Assembly (NCBI GenBank): GCA_012184525.1
Contig: WOFQ01000026.1
Span: forward strand, 124,001-188,000
Reading direction: 5' to 3'
Source of the DNA: Xenoacremonium recifei
Taxonomy: Eukaryota; Ascomycota; Sordariomycetes; Hypocreales; Nectriaceae
Length of the DNA: 64,000 nucleotides
Made by a program: the position numbers and the translations under genes. The notes under the pieces are model-generated. The model made no database searches and was not told where the DNA came from. It saw only the letters and a program-made list of their open reading frames with translations. Position 1 is the first letter of the stretch. Every line of letters starts with the position of its first letter. Of the stretch, positions 11,997 to 23,857 are shown one piece after another.

Positions 11997-13514
11997 ATGT
12001 TTGGCTTAGTACTGGGCCAATCGGCCCTCGTCTTCGCTGTACTCTTCCTCTTCATCTACCCTGTCATTATCTACTTCATCGATCCCAAAAAGCTGCGCAG
12101 ATTTCCCAGTATCTCAATCGCCGGCTTCACCAATCTATGGGCTGTCTATCAACAAAATCGTCACAACCGTACCCTTGCCGTCCACGAAGCCCATAAACGA
12201 CTTGGCCACGTCGTCCGAGTCGGTACGGAACATGTCTCCTTCTCATCTCTTCAAGCTATCAAAGACATCTATGGCCATGGCACACCGTTGTGCAAGGCTA
12301 CCTTCTACGACGCCTTCACTTCGACACATCTCAACATCTCCGACGCCCAAGATAAAAAGGTCCATAATGTGAAGCGCCGTCGGTTTGCGAGCCCCTTTGC
12401 GCAGAAGAGTATTGTGCAACTCGAGACTGCCATCCGAGGCCATCTGGAGCGGCTGGTCAAGATCCTGGACGAGAAAGAAGGTCAGGAACAGAACATGAGC
12501 CGGACCATGATGCACCTCATGTTCGACTTTTTCTGCACGATCTTCTATGCGCAAGATCTCAACTTCCTCGGCCGTGATTCCACCGTGGGACCAGCCGAAA
12601 CCCCTGACGGTCGACTGTACCAGACAGATATGTACAACGACATGATCAAGTCCGGTCACCTTGGAATGTGCCTGGCATGGATCCCAGGTTACCACAAGTT
12701 ATTCCAGTACTTCACACAGTGGGACTCTAGATGGGCTCAAGGAAACTCGCTCCGAGACTTCACCATCCACATGGTGCGTAATCGCGTCAAGATGGATACA
12801 AAGCTCGTCAAACAAGGGCTTCCGCCTCTGGACGATCTCTTCGCACCCATGCTCTGGGACAAGAACGGCAATGCTCTGGGGTTGGAGCTTGGCGAGCTCG
12901 TTACTGAGTCAACAAATATGGTTAACGCTGCCGGAGAAAATACAGAGATCGCTACCAGCAATATCATCTGGTTTCTTGCCAGGAACCCCAGAGTCGTCAC
13001 AAAGCTTCGCGAGGAGCTAGACGGAGCCTTCAACTATAAGGAAACTGACATCCCCTCGTATGAGTCGATAAAGGACTTGCCCTACCTACGAGCTTGTATT
13101 GATGAAGGTCTTCGCCTACGCCCTTCGATCAACGTCGGTCTCCCCCGTGTAGTACCTGCTGAGGGTATGCTCGTTGGCGGACAATGGCTTAAGGGTGGCA
13201 CGACTGTTTCAGTCTCTACCCATACAGTGCACCGCGATCCAGAGATCTTCCACGAGAATCCAGAGGAGTACATTCCCGAACGGTGGTTGCGAGAAGATGC
13301 CAATGCAATGCAACGAGGCTTTCTCGCCTTCTCGCAGGGAGGTCGAGCATGCATAGGACGCAACATTGCCTACCTAGAGATGACAATCGTCATTGCTCTA
13401 CTCTTCTCACGGTACAACCTGACTTTGCCATCGCCAGACTGGCACCTCGATGGTGAAGAACATTTTAGCACCCACACTAGAGCATTACCCCTGAAGGTGG
13501 AACGAAGACGATGA
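11997..13514 (+). CDS. cytochrome P450 monooxygenase, CYP53-like
   Basis: ER-anchored haem monooxygenase. A single uninterrupted frame of 505 residues from the ATG at 11997. There is an N-terminal membrane anchor over residues 5-28, a proline-poor hinge, then the I-helix with NAAGENTEIA, the K-helix ExxR as DEGLRLRP, the PERW motif and the haem-binding loop FSQGGRACIGRN with the cysteine thiolate. The N-terminal third (IAGFTNLWAVYQQ, AHKRLGHVVRVG, IKDIYGHG) resembles the benzoate 4-hydroxylase (CYP53) group and its relatives, suggesting a small aromatic substrate; this is inference. It has no introns, unlike most neighbours. It is convergent with an O-methyltransferase and near a dedicated-looking P450 reductase, which fits a hydroxylation-then-methylation step on one compound. 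Confidence 0.93.
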   Translation: MFGLVLGQSALVFAVLFLFIYPVIIYFIDPKKLRRFPSISIAGFTNLWAVYQQNRHNRTLAVHEAHKRLGHVVRVGTEHVSFSSLQAIKDIYGHGTPLCKATFYDAFTSTHLNISDAQDKKVHNVKRRRFASPFAQKSIVQLETAIRGHLERLVKILDEKEGQEQNMSRTMMHLMFDFFCTIFYAQDLNFLGRDSTVGPAETPDGRLYQTDMYNDMIKSGHLGMCLAWIPGYHKLFQYFTQWDSRWAQGNSLRDFTIHMVRNRVKMDTKLVKQGLPPLDDLFAPMLWDKNGNALGLELGELVTESTNMVNAAGENTEIATSNIIWFLARNPRVVTKLREELDGAFNYKETDIPSYESIKDLPYLRACIDEGLRLRPSINVGLPRVVPAEGMLVGGQWLKGGTTVSVSTHTVHRDPEIFHENPEEYIPERWLREDANAMQRGFLAFSQGGRACIGRNIAYLEMTIVIALLFSRYNLTLPSPDWHLDGEEHFSTHTRALPLKVERRR

Positions 13515-13683
13515 AAGTCGCCCATCCCAAAATTAACAGTGTTGAGAATTTCCAAAGCGTACCAAAGAGGAGCAGGGCCAAATTGTAATTTCCATATAGA
13601 ACAAGTCAGATATAATACTCCTAAGGTTCGGTAGTATGAGCACAATATAATACTGACTCGATACCTCATGTCCAAGTCATACT

Positions 13684-14907
13684 CTACTCGATCTCTGCCT
13701 CTATAACACTCTCAATACCCTGATGCCAGATTCCACTGATGTTCAGACCGACGGACGACAGCAGCTTGCGCCACTGAGTTTCTGTTCGCTCACGGCTCAC
13801 AAGCATGCTCATCATTGTCCAGTCAAGACTTGTCTGCTGCCACGGAGCATTTACATCTCGAAGAACCGTTTCATTAATGATCAACTTTGAATGACCCTTC
13901 ACCATGGCATCTTTAAGGTTGCTCAAGATCTGAGCGCACTTCTCATCAGGCCAATCGTGCAGAACAAGACGCATGAAATAAGCCTTGGCTCCGGAATACT
14001 TCTCCGGCTGCGGCTGGAAGAAGTCATGCTCAACCGCCTCGATAGCGCTGGGCAGCTTTTCCTTGGCCTCCTGAATCACAGCAGGAAGATCTTGTAAGAC
14101 CAGATTGCCCTGAGCTGAGGAGAACTTCTCATGGAACCCCAGCAGTTCATGGCCGAGACCTCCGCCAACATCGACAACAAGGAGGGCTGACGCATCTGCA
14201 GAACTAAGCCCCAGGCGCTCATCCACCGGATATATGTCGACCCAACGAGGTCGAGCTTTGGCATAGCCGGTCATGAAGTTGTTGAACGCAGTCCCTAGGC
14301 GAGCGTTCTCTTGCAAGACGCCGAAAAATGGCTTCGGTGTCCGCAGACCGTACTGCACAGGACCGTCGTTGCCATCGACAGGTTCCTTGTAGTCAGTCTT
14401 AGCGAGAAACTCGGGAAGTCCTTGGAAGGTAGGAATCATTCCTTCGAAGCTGTAAATCAAGCCTCCACCGATTGTTGGGTCGTTGGTGGCCATTGAGAAA
14501 GGTGTGCCGATATACCGATCCGCACCGACCTCCTTGATGATGTTGTACGCAGTAAGGTGCTTCAGGATGCGTGCTACAGTAAGGACTATTAGTGAGAGAC
14601 CTATCAAGTAGGTCTTCTATCACGCACCAACAAGTTCAGGGCCAGCCTTAGTCCCAGCCGCAAGTTGTTCGCTGGACTGAGGCTCGAGTGCGAGCTTTTC
14701 GAATAGTCCCAGCTCGAAGGCAGTTCTCAAAGCCGCAGTTCTTGAAGGCTCTCCCCAGCCAATTCTAGCCATCTGCTCAGCGGGGTTCTCAAGCTCCTGG
14801 ATGAGGGCGCTAGCAGCTGCGATAATCTTCTGTCGCGCCTCGTCATCCCCAGAGTCCAGGAATGGCTTCCCGCTCTGGGAGATATCTGCGAGGAGTTTGG
14901 AGGCCAT
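13684..14907 (-). CDS. SAM-dependent O-methyltransferase (COMT-like)
   Basis: Transfers a methyl group from SAM to a hydroxyl, typically on phenols or polyketides. Two exons, complement of 13684-14573 and 14628-14907, give 389 residues. The N-terminal half is the winged-helix dimerisation region (ELGLFEKLA, ARILKHL, AYNIIKEVG). The SAM-binding glycine loop is VVDVGGGLGHE near residue 240. The motif LHDWPDEKC carries the catalytic histidine of this class, and the NETVLRD strand follows. The intron uses a GTGCGT donor. It is tail-to-tail with the P450, with only about 170 bp between stops. The pairing suggests that a hydroxyl made by the P450 is methylated here; the acceptor is unknown. Confidence 0.92.
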
Positions 14908-15616
14908 GACAACCCAAAGCTTCGCGGTTGATCTTGGAAAAGAGGTTGTTCAATGTTTTAGAGTCTTGGCAAAACTGCAAGATCTTGTAGACCTGATATT
15001 TATCCTTCGATAGAAACCAGCAGATGAGGGGTCAGTAATGAGTTGACGCGGCGCAGCTACACAGATTTGCGTCCTGCCCTCATCGTATCCAATTAAGGGC
15101 TGTGCTAAAGCAAGGCGTGCAGCAGTCCATCAATAAGTGCTTACTCCTCAGCCCTAGCGACCGTCTTCCCTATGTACGGCGCTTCTTATGCCAATAAAGT
15201 CAGCCCTACGGCTTCGGTGGAGCAGACCAGAGGGGCATGTCCGTACGAGGTGGCCAACCCAAAATTCTTGTTTTAAATGCCAAGCTTATTACAGGGAACC
15301 TCGGTCTTCCAATCTCACTATTGCCTTTGGGAGATGATTTGTCAGACCAACTCACTTACTGGGCGTACCGGAGACTTTCCTGCCCATTCCTCCAGATCCT
15401 CTGAGGCATTCACCTGGGCCATAAAGATATCCTAATGATGCCATAATCGCATGATTGAAGACATGTGATTGTACTGGAGACTTTTATGGGGAAAATAATT
15501 AACAAGGTGTTCAAGACTTATGTTACAATTCTGAAGCCATGGGACGCTCCGCGTTCATCGCAGTCTCCAGTAGCTATGCCGAAGCATTGCTTGCAGATTT
15601 GCCCCTTTGCGACATC
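14908..15616. other. intergenic, 5' of O-methyltransferase
   Basis: About 700 bp between the methyltransferase start and the stop of the arylsulfotransferase-like gene, both on the minus strand. It carries the methyltransferase promoter. No further reading frame with a domain or sensible start is visible. Confidence 0.5.
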
Positions 15617-17209
15617 TTAACACTGAGCTTCAACTTCCACAATTTCGGATACCCCCGCAGATATGTTTTGGCCGTGAGCTTCGGCACGAACATATCTAAC
15701 AGCCTTCGGTACAGTCCCGGCAGTCTCAAACCCAGATTTCTTCTCCTTGCCGGAAAAGGTGAGAGCCTGTGTGTCATTTCCAGCGAAGATGCTCCATGCC
15801 TCATGCTCAGTAGCACCGTTCCAGCTCATGTAAACCTTTGTCTCGTTGGACGAAGCAGTGCATGCGAAGACACTGGGCGGCTGAGTTGGGCGTCCCACCC
15901 ACGGGAAACGATAGGCACGGTAAGAGAAGACGTTGCCGTCTCCAACTCCAAATTGGGCAGTCATGAGGACAGAATCATCAGTTCCGTACTCCTTGATCTT
16001 AGCCGTCGATCCGTATCCCATAATCACATGGTCGTCAGAGAGAAGCTGGACATTTCCCTGTGACGCGGAGTAGATAGTGTCCTCGGGATCAAAAAGCTTG
16101 CGCTTCAAGGTTGACGTCCAGGTTTCAGTGTTCAGGTCAATGAAGTAACCATATGTCTGATTGATCCCATATTCGACTGCAGCGTTGTCATTATTGAAAA
16201 GGCTCACTTCGAGACTATTGTCTGTCTCCGCACGAATTTGAGCATCATGCTGGTACCGGAAAGAGATTCCCTCCCCAAGTTCAAAGTCGCCACCATCTTC
16301 ACCCTGTAATGCCGCGTTAGCTTGAACTAATGAACATAATAACGGTCAGGGAGCAGTTCCTACCTGGAATCTCCACTCCACGGTTCCGTTGGGGGCAATT
16401 TTGAAGATGCTGCAGAAGTAACGGGAAGACACCAAGTAGGATCCATCCTCAAACTTGTCCACCGAGTTAATGTGGAAGTAGCCGTAAGGAAGTGTCTCAT
16501 TCTGGCCATACTCATCCAAAGGATAGAACTGGGCCACGTCGGACAAGGGGATCTCATCAATATGGTCCAAAGCGCTCCATTCGAACACAATCTCATTTGT
16601 CTCAATGTCGATCTCATAAAAGAGTGAATCGGTAACCCAACCATCCACGGGCCCTCCGATAGAGCTCAAGTCGGTCTGGGTAACATTGTATTGAGTGACC
16701 AGCATGGTGTCGTCTTTCGTGATCCGGGATTCGTGCATGTCGATCCAAGAATAGAGTTGCGTCTCATTTACACCTGTGTAGGCATTGAAGTCACCCTCGC
16801 CCTCAACGAGCGAGACATTGTAGATGCTCTGGTAAGACTCATCCAAGATCTGCACAATACCATAACCAAAGCCATAGGGTTCCGAGTAAGTAACGCCGTT
16901 GAAGAAGGTCAGAACCCGCTGGCCCCTAAAGGTTTGCACCCTGAAATTAGTGTAATCACCCAACTTTCCCTCCCAGATCAGTTCGTTGTCGTCTGTCATG
17001 ATGAAGAGGCTATAGTTGTGTCCATAAGGCCCATTCTGGTCAAAGAATAGGTAGCCAGGTGACAAGGGGTCTCCAGATTTGGTGATGTTCAAAGACGGCG
17101 GGCTTGAGGAGCTGGACCGGTAGGTTTGCCATGGCCAATAAGTGTCATTCTGCGCCTGGACAGTAACAGCCCAAGCGAGACCCGAGGCCAAACTAGGTAG
17201 AAGACGCAT
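15617..17209 (-). CDS. secreted arylsulfotransferase-like protein (ASST family)
   Basis: Two exons, complement of 15617-16303 and 16364-17209, give 510 residues. An in-frame GTG lies upstream, but the ATG at 17209 starts a clean signal peptide (residues 1-19, ending in TVQA). The mature protein has repeated beta-propeller-like strands: NGPYGHNYSLFI, ELIWEG, the WIDMHESRIT histidine segment, GYFHINSVDKFEDGSYLVSSRY, and GTVEWRFQ joined to GEDGGDFELGEG across the intron. This is the pattern of the fungal Arylsulfotran_2 family, whose bacterial relatives move sulfate between phenols. Many N-glycosylation sequons agree with secretion. The activity of fungal members is largely untested. It follows the P450/OMT pair, so a role on phenolics is possible but only inferred. 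Confidence 0.85.
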
Positions 17210-18764
17210 CTTGGGAATTTTTGGGTGCAAGATCACAAATTTGATGGTAATTTCACAGGCAAGCGTTCCTTGTCTCGCTTCAATTTATTAAAGATTTACT
17301 CCTCATCCGACGTCGGAATCTAAAGCAAGATTTCAGCCGGCACGAAAAACACCTCTTCGGAACCTCGGCCATTTTGGTTTCGTGATGTAACAGAGCCATG
17401 GATCTGATAAGATGAGATTAGAATGGCGGCGCCGCAAATTTTCGACAAAGTTGCCGATCCCACGCTGATCTTCATCGTCACCCCTGACCATAACTGCCGA
17501 AGCCAGAGTAGCAACGTCGTAATAAAAATGGGTTTGCGTGATTTAGAAGTGAAATCCCACATGAACAGCCCATAATAAAGGCCGGTAGGTGACATCTTGG
17601 GTGCACGAGCTTCTGTTTGTCAAATTCATACGTTTATGTGGGAGGGATCCTCCCACAAAGCTTCAACCGATGGTCAAGAATCCCACCACCTAAGGGTTGT
17701 CAAACTATCCCGACGTGGGGGTTTAGATTTTCTTCAGGGAGGGCCATATTTCATCGGAGCCTCGGGAATTATGTGACCTGGAGAGCGGCACGGAAGCCGT
17801 TCAAACAGATTGCCCGATGGCACACATCTTCCCTTTGTTAAGTCGGGAGTCACGGGCCGATGCATCCATCAAACGAAACGGAGTAGACGGCAATCAGTAG
17901 GCGATGTTCCATCAACTAAGCACTGGAAGACTTAGACAATCTTATTCCAGAAGAATCCTTCAGCTCTTCAATACGCTGTGCCAACCGCGTGCGTCTCCAT
18001 GTTGTTGGTTTGGTCGCGTGGGCGCGGCTGTCGATGCTCTCCATCGTTTGCCAAGCCTTGGCTAGAACCTCCGTACTTCGGCATTGAAGTCTTCGCTCTA
18101 GTCCTCGGGATGTGACTGTGGCTTGACGCCAACAACTGGAGTCAAAGCAAAATGGCTGTCTGGGGTTGCGGCTAGACCGCAAAAGCACAAGGAGAATGCA
18201 AGCTATCGAGAAGAATATGCATTGACTTCCTATTGTTTTAAGAATGAATAAGGGGATTTGGTGGGCTTCTGCAAGGTCGTACTCACAATCCCACAGGATC
18301 ATCTCATGCAAGCAAGGATCTTTGACAGAATCGCATGAACTGAACAGCACCTGGGGAGGAAATTGGTGGGGCAGGCCTTTAAATCCCGTACTGAGATAGT
18401 GTGACGAGTCCTCCCAGTGTAGATGGCTTCTAATCGGTCGCCGGCCATCAGCCTTTCAGCCTGAACTCCTGAATGTCCCGGCGGCTGTTACAGACTCTGT
18501 ACAGATGCCGCTTTCTATTGTTACTCCCGCTTAACGCGCCTATTGGCAATGCCAATAACCGTGCATTAGTCAGTAATCGAACCAACAGTCATGCAGGGGT
18601 CAGCTTCTTGCGTGTGCCTCGGGGTCCGTCCATGCTCCGTGCCTGTTCGATTTCCCCTCATCTCGAATTTGCGCGCGGTCAAGACGAAAAGCGAGTGTTG
18701 AACTCTCGCTTTCTAGATCCCTATTGTGTCGGTTGCTTTCGACTCCCTGCAGAAGATCCTCGCT
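17210..18764. other. 1.5 kb intergenic region, no supported gene
   Basis: This lies between two divergent genes. A 144-codon frame on the minus strand (17916-18350) has one hydrophobic stretch but begins at a GTG, and its only in-frame ATG cannot be spliced without hitting a stop. Other frames are short. The region should hold the promoter of the secreted ASST protein and that of the LaeA-like methyltransferase. Confidence 0.45.
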
Positions 18765-20345
18765 ATGGCATCCGAGCCCACGGAGCTCCGGGCCTCCACC
18801 AACCCCGACGTGATCACCGCGCTGGCCGGCCCGTTAGAGGCTGCTCCGCCCACTGAAGGAGAGGTACGTTGGTTGACTGCTGCGACATGCGCAATGCGCT
18901 CCGGTAATGACTGGTTTATGCAGGGCGGTGACGAAACCGATTCAGCATATGGAGACGACAAGCGAGTAACCCATCAATGCGATCCCTACCGTCGGTAGCA
19001 CTAACCGGTTGGCGATGATACAGCGCTAGCTCGACGGCCAGCATCTCTTCAAGCATTCTCGAGTATCGCACGATCCAAGGACGAACGTTTCACAGCGAGA
19101 AACACGATACCCAATACTTCACCCCGAATGATGATAGGCAGAGCGAATCATTGGACATTGTGTAAGAATGGATGTTGCGTGACAATTGTCAGTCCTGAAT
19201 CTGACGATGTGCGCGCTTCATTGCAGACACCACTACCTGACTCTTTTACTGGACGGTAAACTACGTCTCGCGCCTTTGAAGAAAGACATCCAGGTCAGCC
19301 CATGTGCTTCAATGCGCGCGCGCCAAGCTTTCTAAACAGGCGGCTGACTATGCGTAGAAAGTTGTCGATATCGGCTCTGGTAATGGTAAGCTCCCCTTTT
19401 TCTTGGCTCTGTTCTCAATTGCAAGGTGATGTGCTAACCTGCTGGCTGTAGGAATCTGGGCAATGTAGGCTCCCCGCCCGAGTAACAAAATTCCCAGCAT
19501 CACGACGACTAACACCACGAAAGCGACTTCGGCGATGAACATCCCAACGTCGAGGTGATAGGCACAGATCTGTCGCCCATGCAACCGACTTGGGTTCCGC
19601 CCAATGTCAAGTTCGAGCTCGACGACGCGTCGCAGACCTGGACGTGGCCCGACAACACTTTCGACTTTGTACATATGCGCTTCCTCAACGGCGCGCTCAA
19701 GGATTGGCCGGCAGTGATGCGCGAGGCATACCGATGCTGCAAGCCCGGCGGCTACATCGAGTCCGGCGAGTTCGACCCGCGATACTACTGCGACGATGGG
19801 ACAGCCGACGATCAGGACGTGATCCAGCTATGGAACTCGGTCTTCGAGGAGGGCGGCAAGAGGCTGGGCCATAGCTTCACTGTTATTGAGGACGGTATCC
19901 AAGAAGATGGGATTCAGGCGGCTGGGTTCGAAGACATTCACTCCTTTTCCTTCAAGGTAGGATGCGACGTCTGGCAATCCATCAAACTTGAGACTAATGG
20001 AGACCTTGTAGGCGCCCGTCGGCTCGTGGACAGCTGATCAGAAGCTGGCCGAGATTGGTCGCTATACCCAGCTCACCCTCGAGAACGACATGGAAGGTAA
20101 ATCAAGCCAGTATTCTTCGCATTGTTTGCATGCTGATTGTCTTAGGCTACACGCTCTTCCTGTGGACCACCATCTTGGGATGGAACAAGGACGAATACCA
20201 GGTGTTCTTGATGCGAATGCGCAAACTGCTACGCAACACCAAGAATATCCATATTTACTGCAAGTACAAATACGTCTACGGACGCAAGCCAGAGGATGCG
20301 CCCCCAGAGAAGTCGCCTTCGGGATCGCCTCCCGCTCAGCATTGA
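18765..20345 (+). CDS. LaeA/UMTA-type SAM-dependent methyltransferase
   Basis: Class I methyltransferase of the large fungal family containing LaeA-like proteins. Nine exons: 18765-18863, 18924-18961, 19024-19161, 19227-19293, 19358-19385, 19452-19464, 19524-19956, 20012-20096, 20146-20345, giving 366 residues. The Asp/Gly-rich leader (GGDETDSAYGDD) precedes ILEYRTIQGRTFH, then the SAM loop VVDIGSGNGIWA, IGTDLSPMQPTWVPPNVKFELDD, the DFVHMRF strand and PGGYIESGEFD, all in family order. The second intron must use a GC donor (GCGAGT at 18962) to stay open, and exon six is only 13 nt. I chose the ATG at 18765; an upstream in-frame GTG is not used. Substrate unknown; related proteins include both global regulators and cluster-specific enzymes. 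Confidence 0.87.
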
Positions 20346-21321
20346 TAAACCTACTATGAACTGTCGCGTTTTGATGAGATTTAGAGCAGAGCCTCGTATT
20401 TGGAGATAGCGTTGTTTCCTTGTCGCTGCGTTGTCAATAAACTTGTGTTTTTGTTGTGAGACTAGATGAGCCTAATCCCGTATTCAATACGCGTGTTCCG
20501 ACGCGTTGTAATGCTCATCCTTGTAGCGAGAGATGATTTTGTGAAAATGACTTTGAGACGTGACTAAATCGTCCTGTGAAAGGGTCTCCAGATAGGAACA
20601 ACAACAAATAATTTGGTATCCCAACCCAAAATCTCTTCAAATTAACACGGAAAAGATCATGAATTCATATTTACATCTAGTTCACATGGAAATATAGATT
20701 CATTCGATACGAGACGAGACCGAGAAGCCAGAATTGCGATTTCTTCAGTTGCATGTAGGGTAGGTTGGCAAGCTAAATTTAGATGCTTGGATACGCGGAA
20801 TTATCACCTAGGTACGGAGTAGTCTGACTCTATCAGTGAGCCGGGTCCTTATACAGCCTAGTAATTCTTTTAATCAGTCCGAATCGATGCAACTGAAAGA
20901 CGCGCTTGGATCAATTTGCTTGGTGCTAGACTGGTGCGTTAGAGTCAACCGGGAAACAGCTCGCGTGATGAGGATCGTCATCAATCAAGGTTTCTCAAAA
21001 TGACGCCTTCCAAGGGTCACAATTTATTGTCAAAAAATTATTATCGTGGTATTATTATTTGTCTATAGTGCGCCAGTGTCTGCAGCATCCAAAGAGCTGT
21101 TACATTTTCGGTGGTTCCGATTGTCATTATATGGCCAGCATTTTCCTTTTTGCAGGGTATCCGCCAATGTCTAGACCAATTTCCATTGCAATGCCAATGC
21201 CATAGTACTCCGGGGTTGTGATACATCATTAGGTCAGGTAGGTATGTGAAAAGAAGCGCTCCAACAGTATATGCACCAGTAGTAGTATATGCGTGAGGGG
21301 AGTCATGTTCGGGGCGGCCTT
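20346..21321. other. convergent intergenic region
   Basis: Nearly 1 kb between two stops. It is A+T-rich with scattered stops in all frames and should hold both 3' UTRs. No gene or repeat is supported. Confidence 0.5.
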
Positions 21322-22688
21322 CTAATATCCTCGGTTGCCGGTTGTCGGGATCGGCTTCTCCAGCTTGAAGCACCACAAGAAGAGATCCTCCAGGGGCAGC
21401 AAGGCCAGTAGCCAGCGGTTGCAGATCCAAGCCATAGCCACGACACCCGTCGCAGCCAAAGCATCAAGCCAGTAGTGGTTGGCCGTGGCCACAATGATTG
21501 TGAGGACAAAAGCAGGGTACACCACGCTCAGGACAGCAAAGAAGATCTGGCGGAACTTGGACAAGCGCTTCTCACGGGGGCCCAGACGTCGTCGGAAGAG
21601 ACCGGAGTGGTAGAACAGCACGGTGCCGATGCAGAAGGAGTATCCGAAGTGTAGCGAGGGGAACGCAGCGAGCTGGTTGAAGAACTTGTTGGTGGCATAG
21701 ATGGACTCGGCGTCTTCGCGGCGGACTGTATCGAAGAAACCGTACTTCTCGGGCAACAGACGAGGGGGCATGCACGGGTAGGTGGTGAAGACGATGAAGC
21801 TCCAGAGGTTGGTCAGGCTCATCATGCGGCGGGCTGCAGCAAATTGGGCATGAGTCGGAGCGGCGTAATAGTACCAGGCCAAAAAGCTACAAGACATGCG
21901 AATTAGACAAGATCCGGGAAGAAGATTTCGGATGGGAGGAGCCGCGCTGATTTACCTGACGGTGACGGGAATATGAATCAAGGAATACGCCCGGTTGAGG
22001 ACTGTCAGCATGTCCTGGTGCTCCGTCCTGAAGAATGTTTGAACATCGACCTCACGGAGCGGGAACAACCAGCGGAAAGGGCTCTCGTGCTCAATCCACA
22101 ACACATTGATGCCATGTTTCTCGGCCGTCTGCCACACTCCATCTGTCGCAAAGATGAGCTCGCTGCCAGCCTTAACGCCGACGTAGAAGAGGAGATTGAC
22201 GGCCCAGTAGAACATCTCGACCAAGAAGGGGAACTTTGCTATGAAGCGGCTGTGGTAGTAGTTTGCGTATCGGGATGAATTGGGTGTCTGGATGACGGTG
22301 CCGCAGCAGCTCCGCGTCTTGGGGGGATGCTCTGAGCCCGTCGGAGACGTGAAGAGGGAGTGTCGCTCTTGATCATCGTAGGAATCGTCCGAAAGGTCCT
22401 CCTCGAAGGGTTCGATCTTGGGCTGGCCCAGGAGACCCTGATCTCCTCCTTTCGGCGGGATGATGGGATAGTTCCGTCGGCGGTTGAAGTAGCACGATGC
22501 AATCATGATACCCACGATGCCCTACAGCGCGCGGGAGGTTAGCATCTTCTGCTTCGCAGCTTTGCATCAAGTCACGAGTGAAAGGTTGCCCCTGGGCGGG
22601 ATCGACGGAGATGCCGGAAGACACGTACAATGGGCTCGACAACCGCGTGCGCCGCGAACTGCGGCTTCCCCAGGTCGGCTTCCGACAT
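21322..22688 (-). CDS. PAP2-superfamily membrane protein, Aur1/IPC-synthase-like
   Basis: Three exons, complement of 21322-21886, 21956-22521 and 22629-22688, give 396 residues. After a short N-terminus and a membrane segment (GIVGIMIASCYF) there is a cytosolic acidic stretch rich in S and D, then several membrane helices. The active-site signatures are FPSLHFGYSF (the PSxH-type motif with its histidine) and NHYWLDA (the H-x3-D motif), as in PAP2_3 proteins that include inositol phosphorylceramide synthase. Such enzymes move or hydrolyse phosphoester head groups of lipids in Golgi or ER membranes. It is divergent, across 1.17 kb, from an MIPC-synthase-type mannosyltransferase, which strengthens a sphingolipid role. 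It may equally be a lipid phosphatase; the sequence does not decide. Confidence 0.85.
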
Positions 22689-23857
22689 GATGGCGAGGGA
22701 GTGTGGTGTTTCTCGTCGCTGGGCTATTGTCTGCTGCTCCCGGGCATGTCCTGCTGGCGACGTTTGGCGGGCGGATGACAGCGAGTCGTCGTGGCTGCAA
22801 GCAAATGATGGACTGGAAGGTGTTTGGGCGGAGCGACGGTGATGATCGTGTGCCCGACCCAGAAAAAAGAGCCAGATAAAATCAGCGATAAATTAGATAA
22901 ATTAGAAAATTAAAGGCGGACTAAAAATACAGGCCCTCGGACTCCGTTGCGAAGGATGGATGGATGGCTGCATGGATGGAGGAGGGGAAGGCAACAGCGG
23001 GAAGAAGATTGGCGATTGGTGCTGTGCTGGGGCCTGGGTGTCTGCTGCCGCGGCTTCGGGGCTTAGGCTTAGGGGGGGGGCACGGCACCGTCAGCAAGCG
23101 GACAGTTTAATACGCGGTCCGACAGGAGTACGGAGCGTATGGCAATCCCGCTTCCGTCTGACGCTGAGCGCCCGTCCGCGACGCCTCTGCAGCTCTGCAG
23201 CGGGCTCTTACAGCGGCTGAGCTCGGCGATGGAGGGCCGCCCGGGCACCTGAGAGGGCTTCTGTTCCAGCGGGAGGCGGCCCTTCCAAGTTATTTGGCTC
23301 ATATTGAGGCGAAGTTCAGCTGTGGGCTCGGCAAGCCCCTGAATTCCAGGCGCCGGCCAATCAGCACCCGCGGCCAGATTACGTCTGACGTCGGATGCCC
23401 CTTGCAGTGCCCTCAGGGAACGAAAACTTTGCCCCTTTAGGCATAGACCGAGGAGGGATGCTTGCTTCCCCAGTCGGTGACAAGCCCTGTGGACGGAGAT
23501 GGCCAGCGAGTCCAGCCAGATGGGCCAATCAGACCCGCCCAGTATGACGCGCCTCTCCTGAGTCTGGCCGCGCAGTGGAAGAGTTTTCCTGCCCCATGCG
23601 GACTAGCGCGGCCGCCGGCTTGGCTAGACCCTGCGCTGGGAGGCTCGTGGGTTGGTCTCGTCCAAGGCTTATTTTGGATTCCTCTCTCTTCATATTAACC
23701 AGCCGGACGCTCTACTCAGCGCACCCTCCTTTTGGCTTCTCCCTCTGTTTGTTGAGTCGTCTGTCTGCGTCGCTCGAGTCTCCGAACATCGCCCATATTT
23801 CCATCGCCGCGTCTCGATGCCCCAGCGGTCCCTGCGACGCACCGTCTGCGCCCTGGG
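22689..23857. promoter_or_regulatory. divergent promoter region of the sphingolipid-type gene pair
   Basis: About 1.17 kb between two divergent genes. It is G+C-rich, has a G-run near 23071-23079 and short ATGG-based repeats near 22955-22980. Just before the mannosyltransferase start it has a pyrimidine-rich tract typical of fungal 5' leaders. Frames here on both strands lack domains. Confidence 0.45.

Noticed and set aside
17916..18350. 144-codon minus-strand frame with one hydrophobic segment
   Set aside because: Starts with GTG; the in-frame ATG followed by a GTGAGT donor leads to a stop after splicing to the nearest acceptor. No family recognised.
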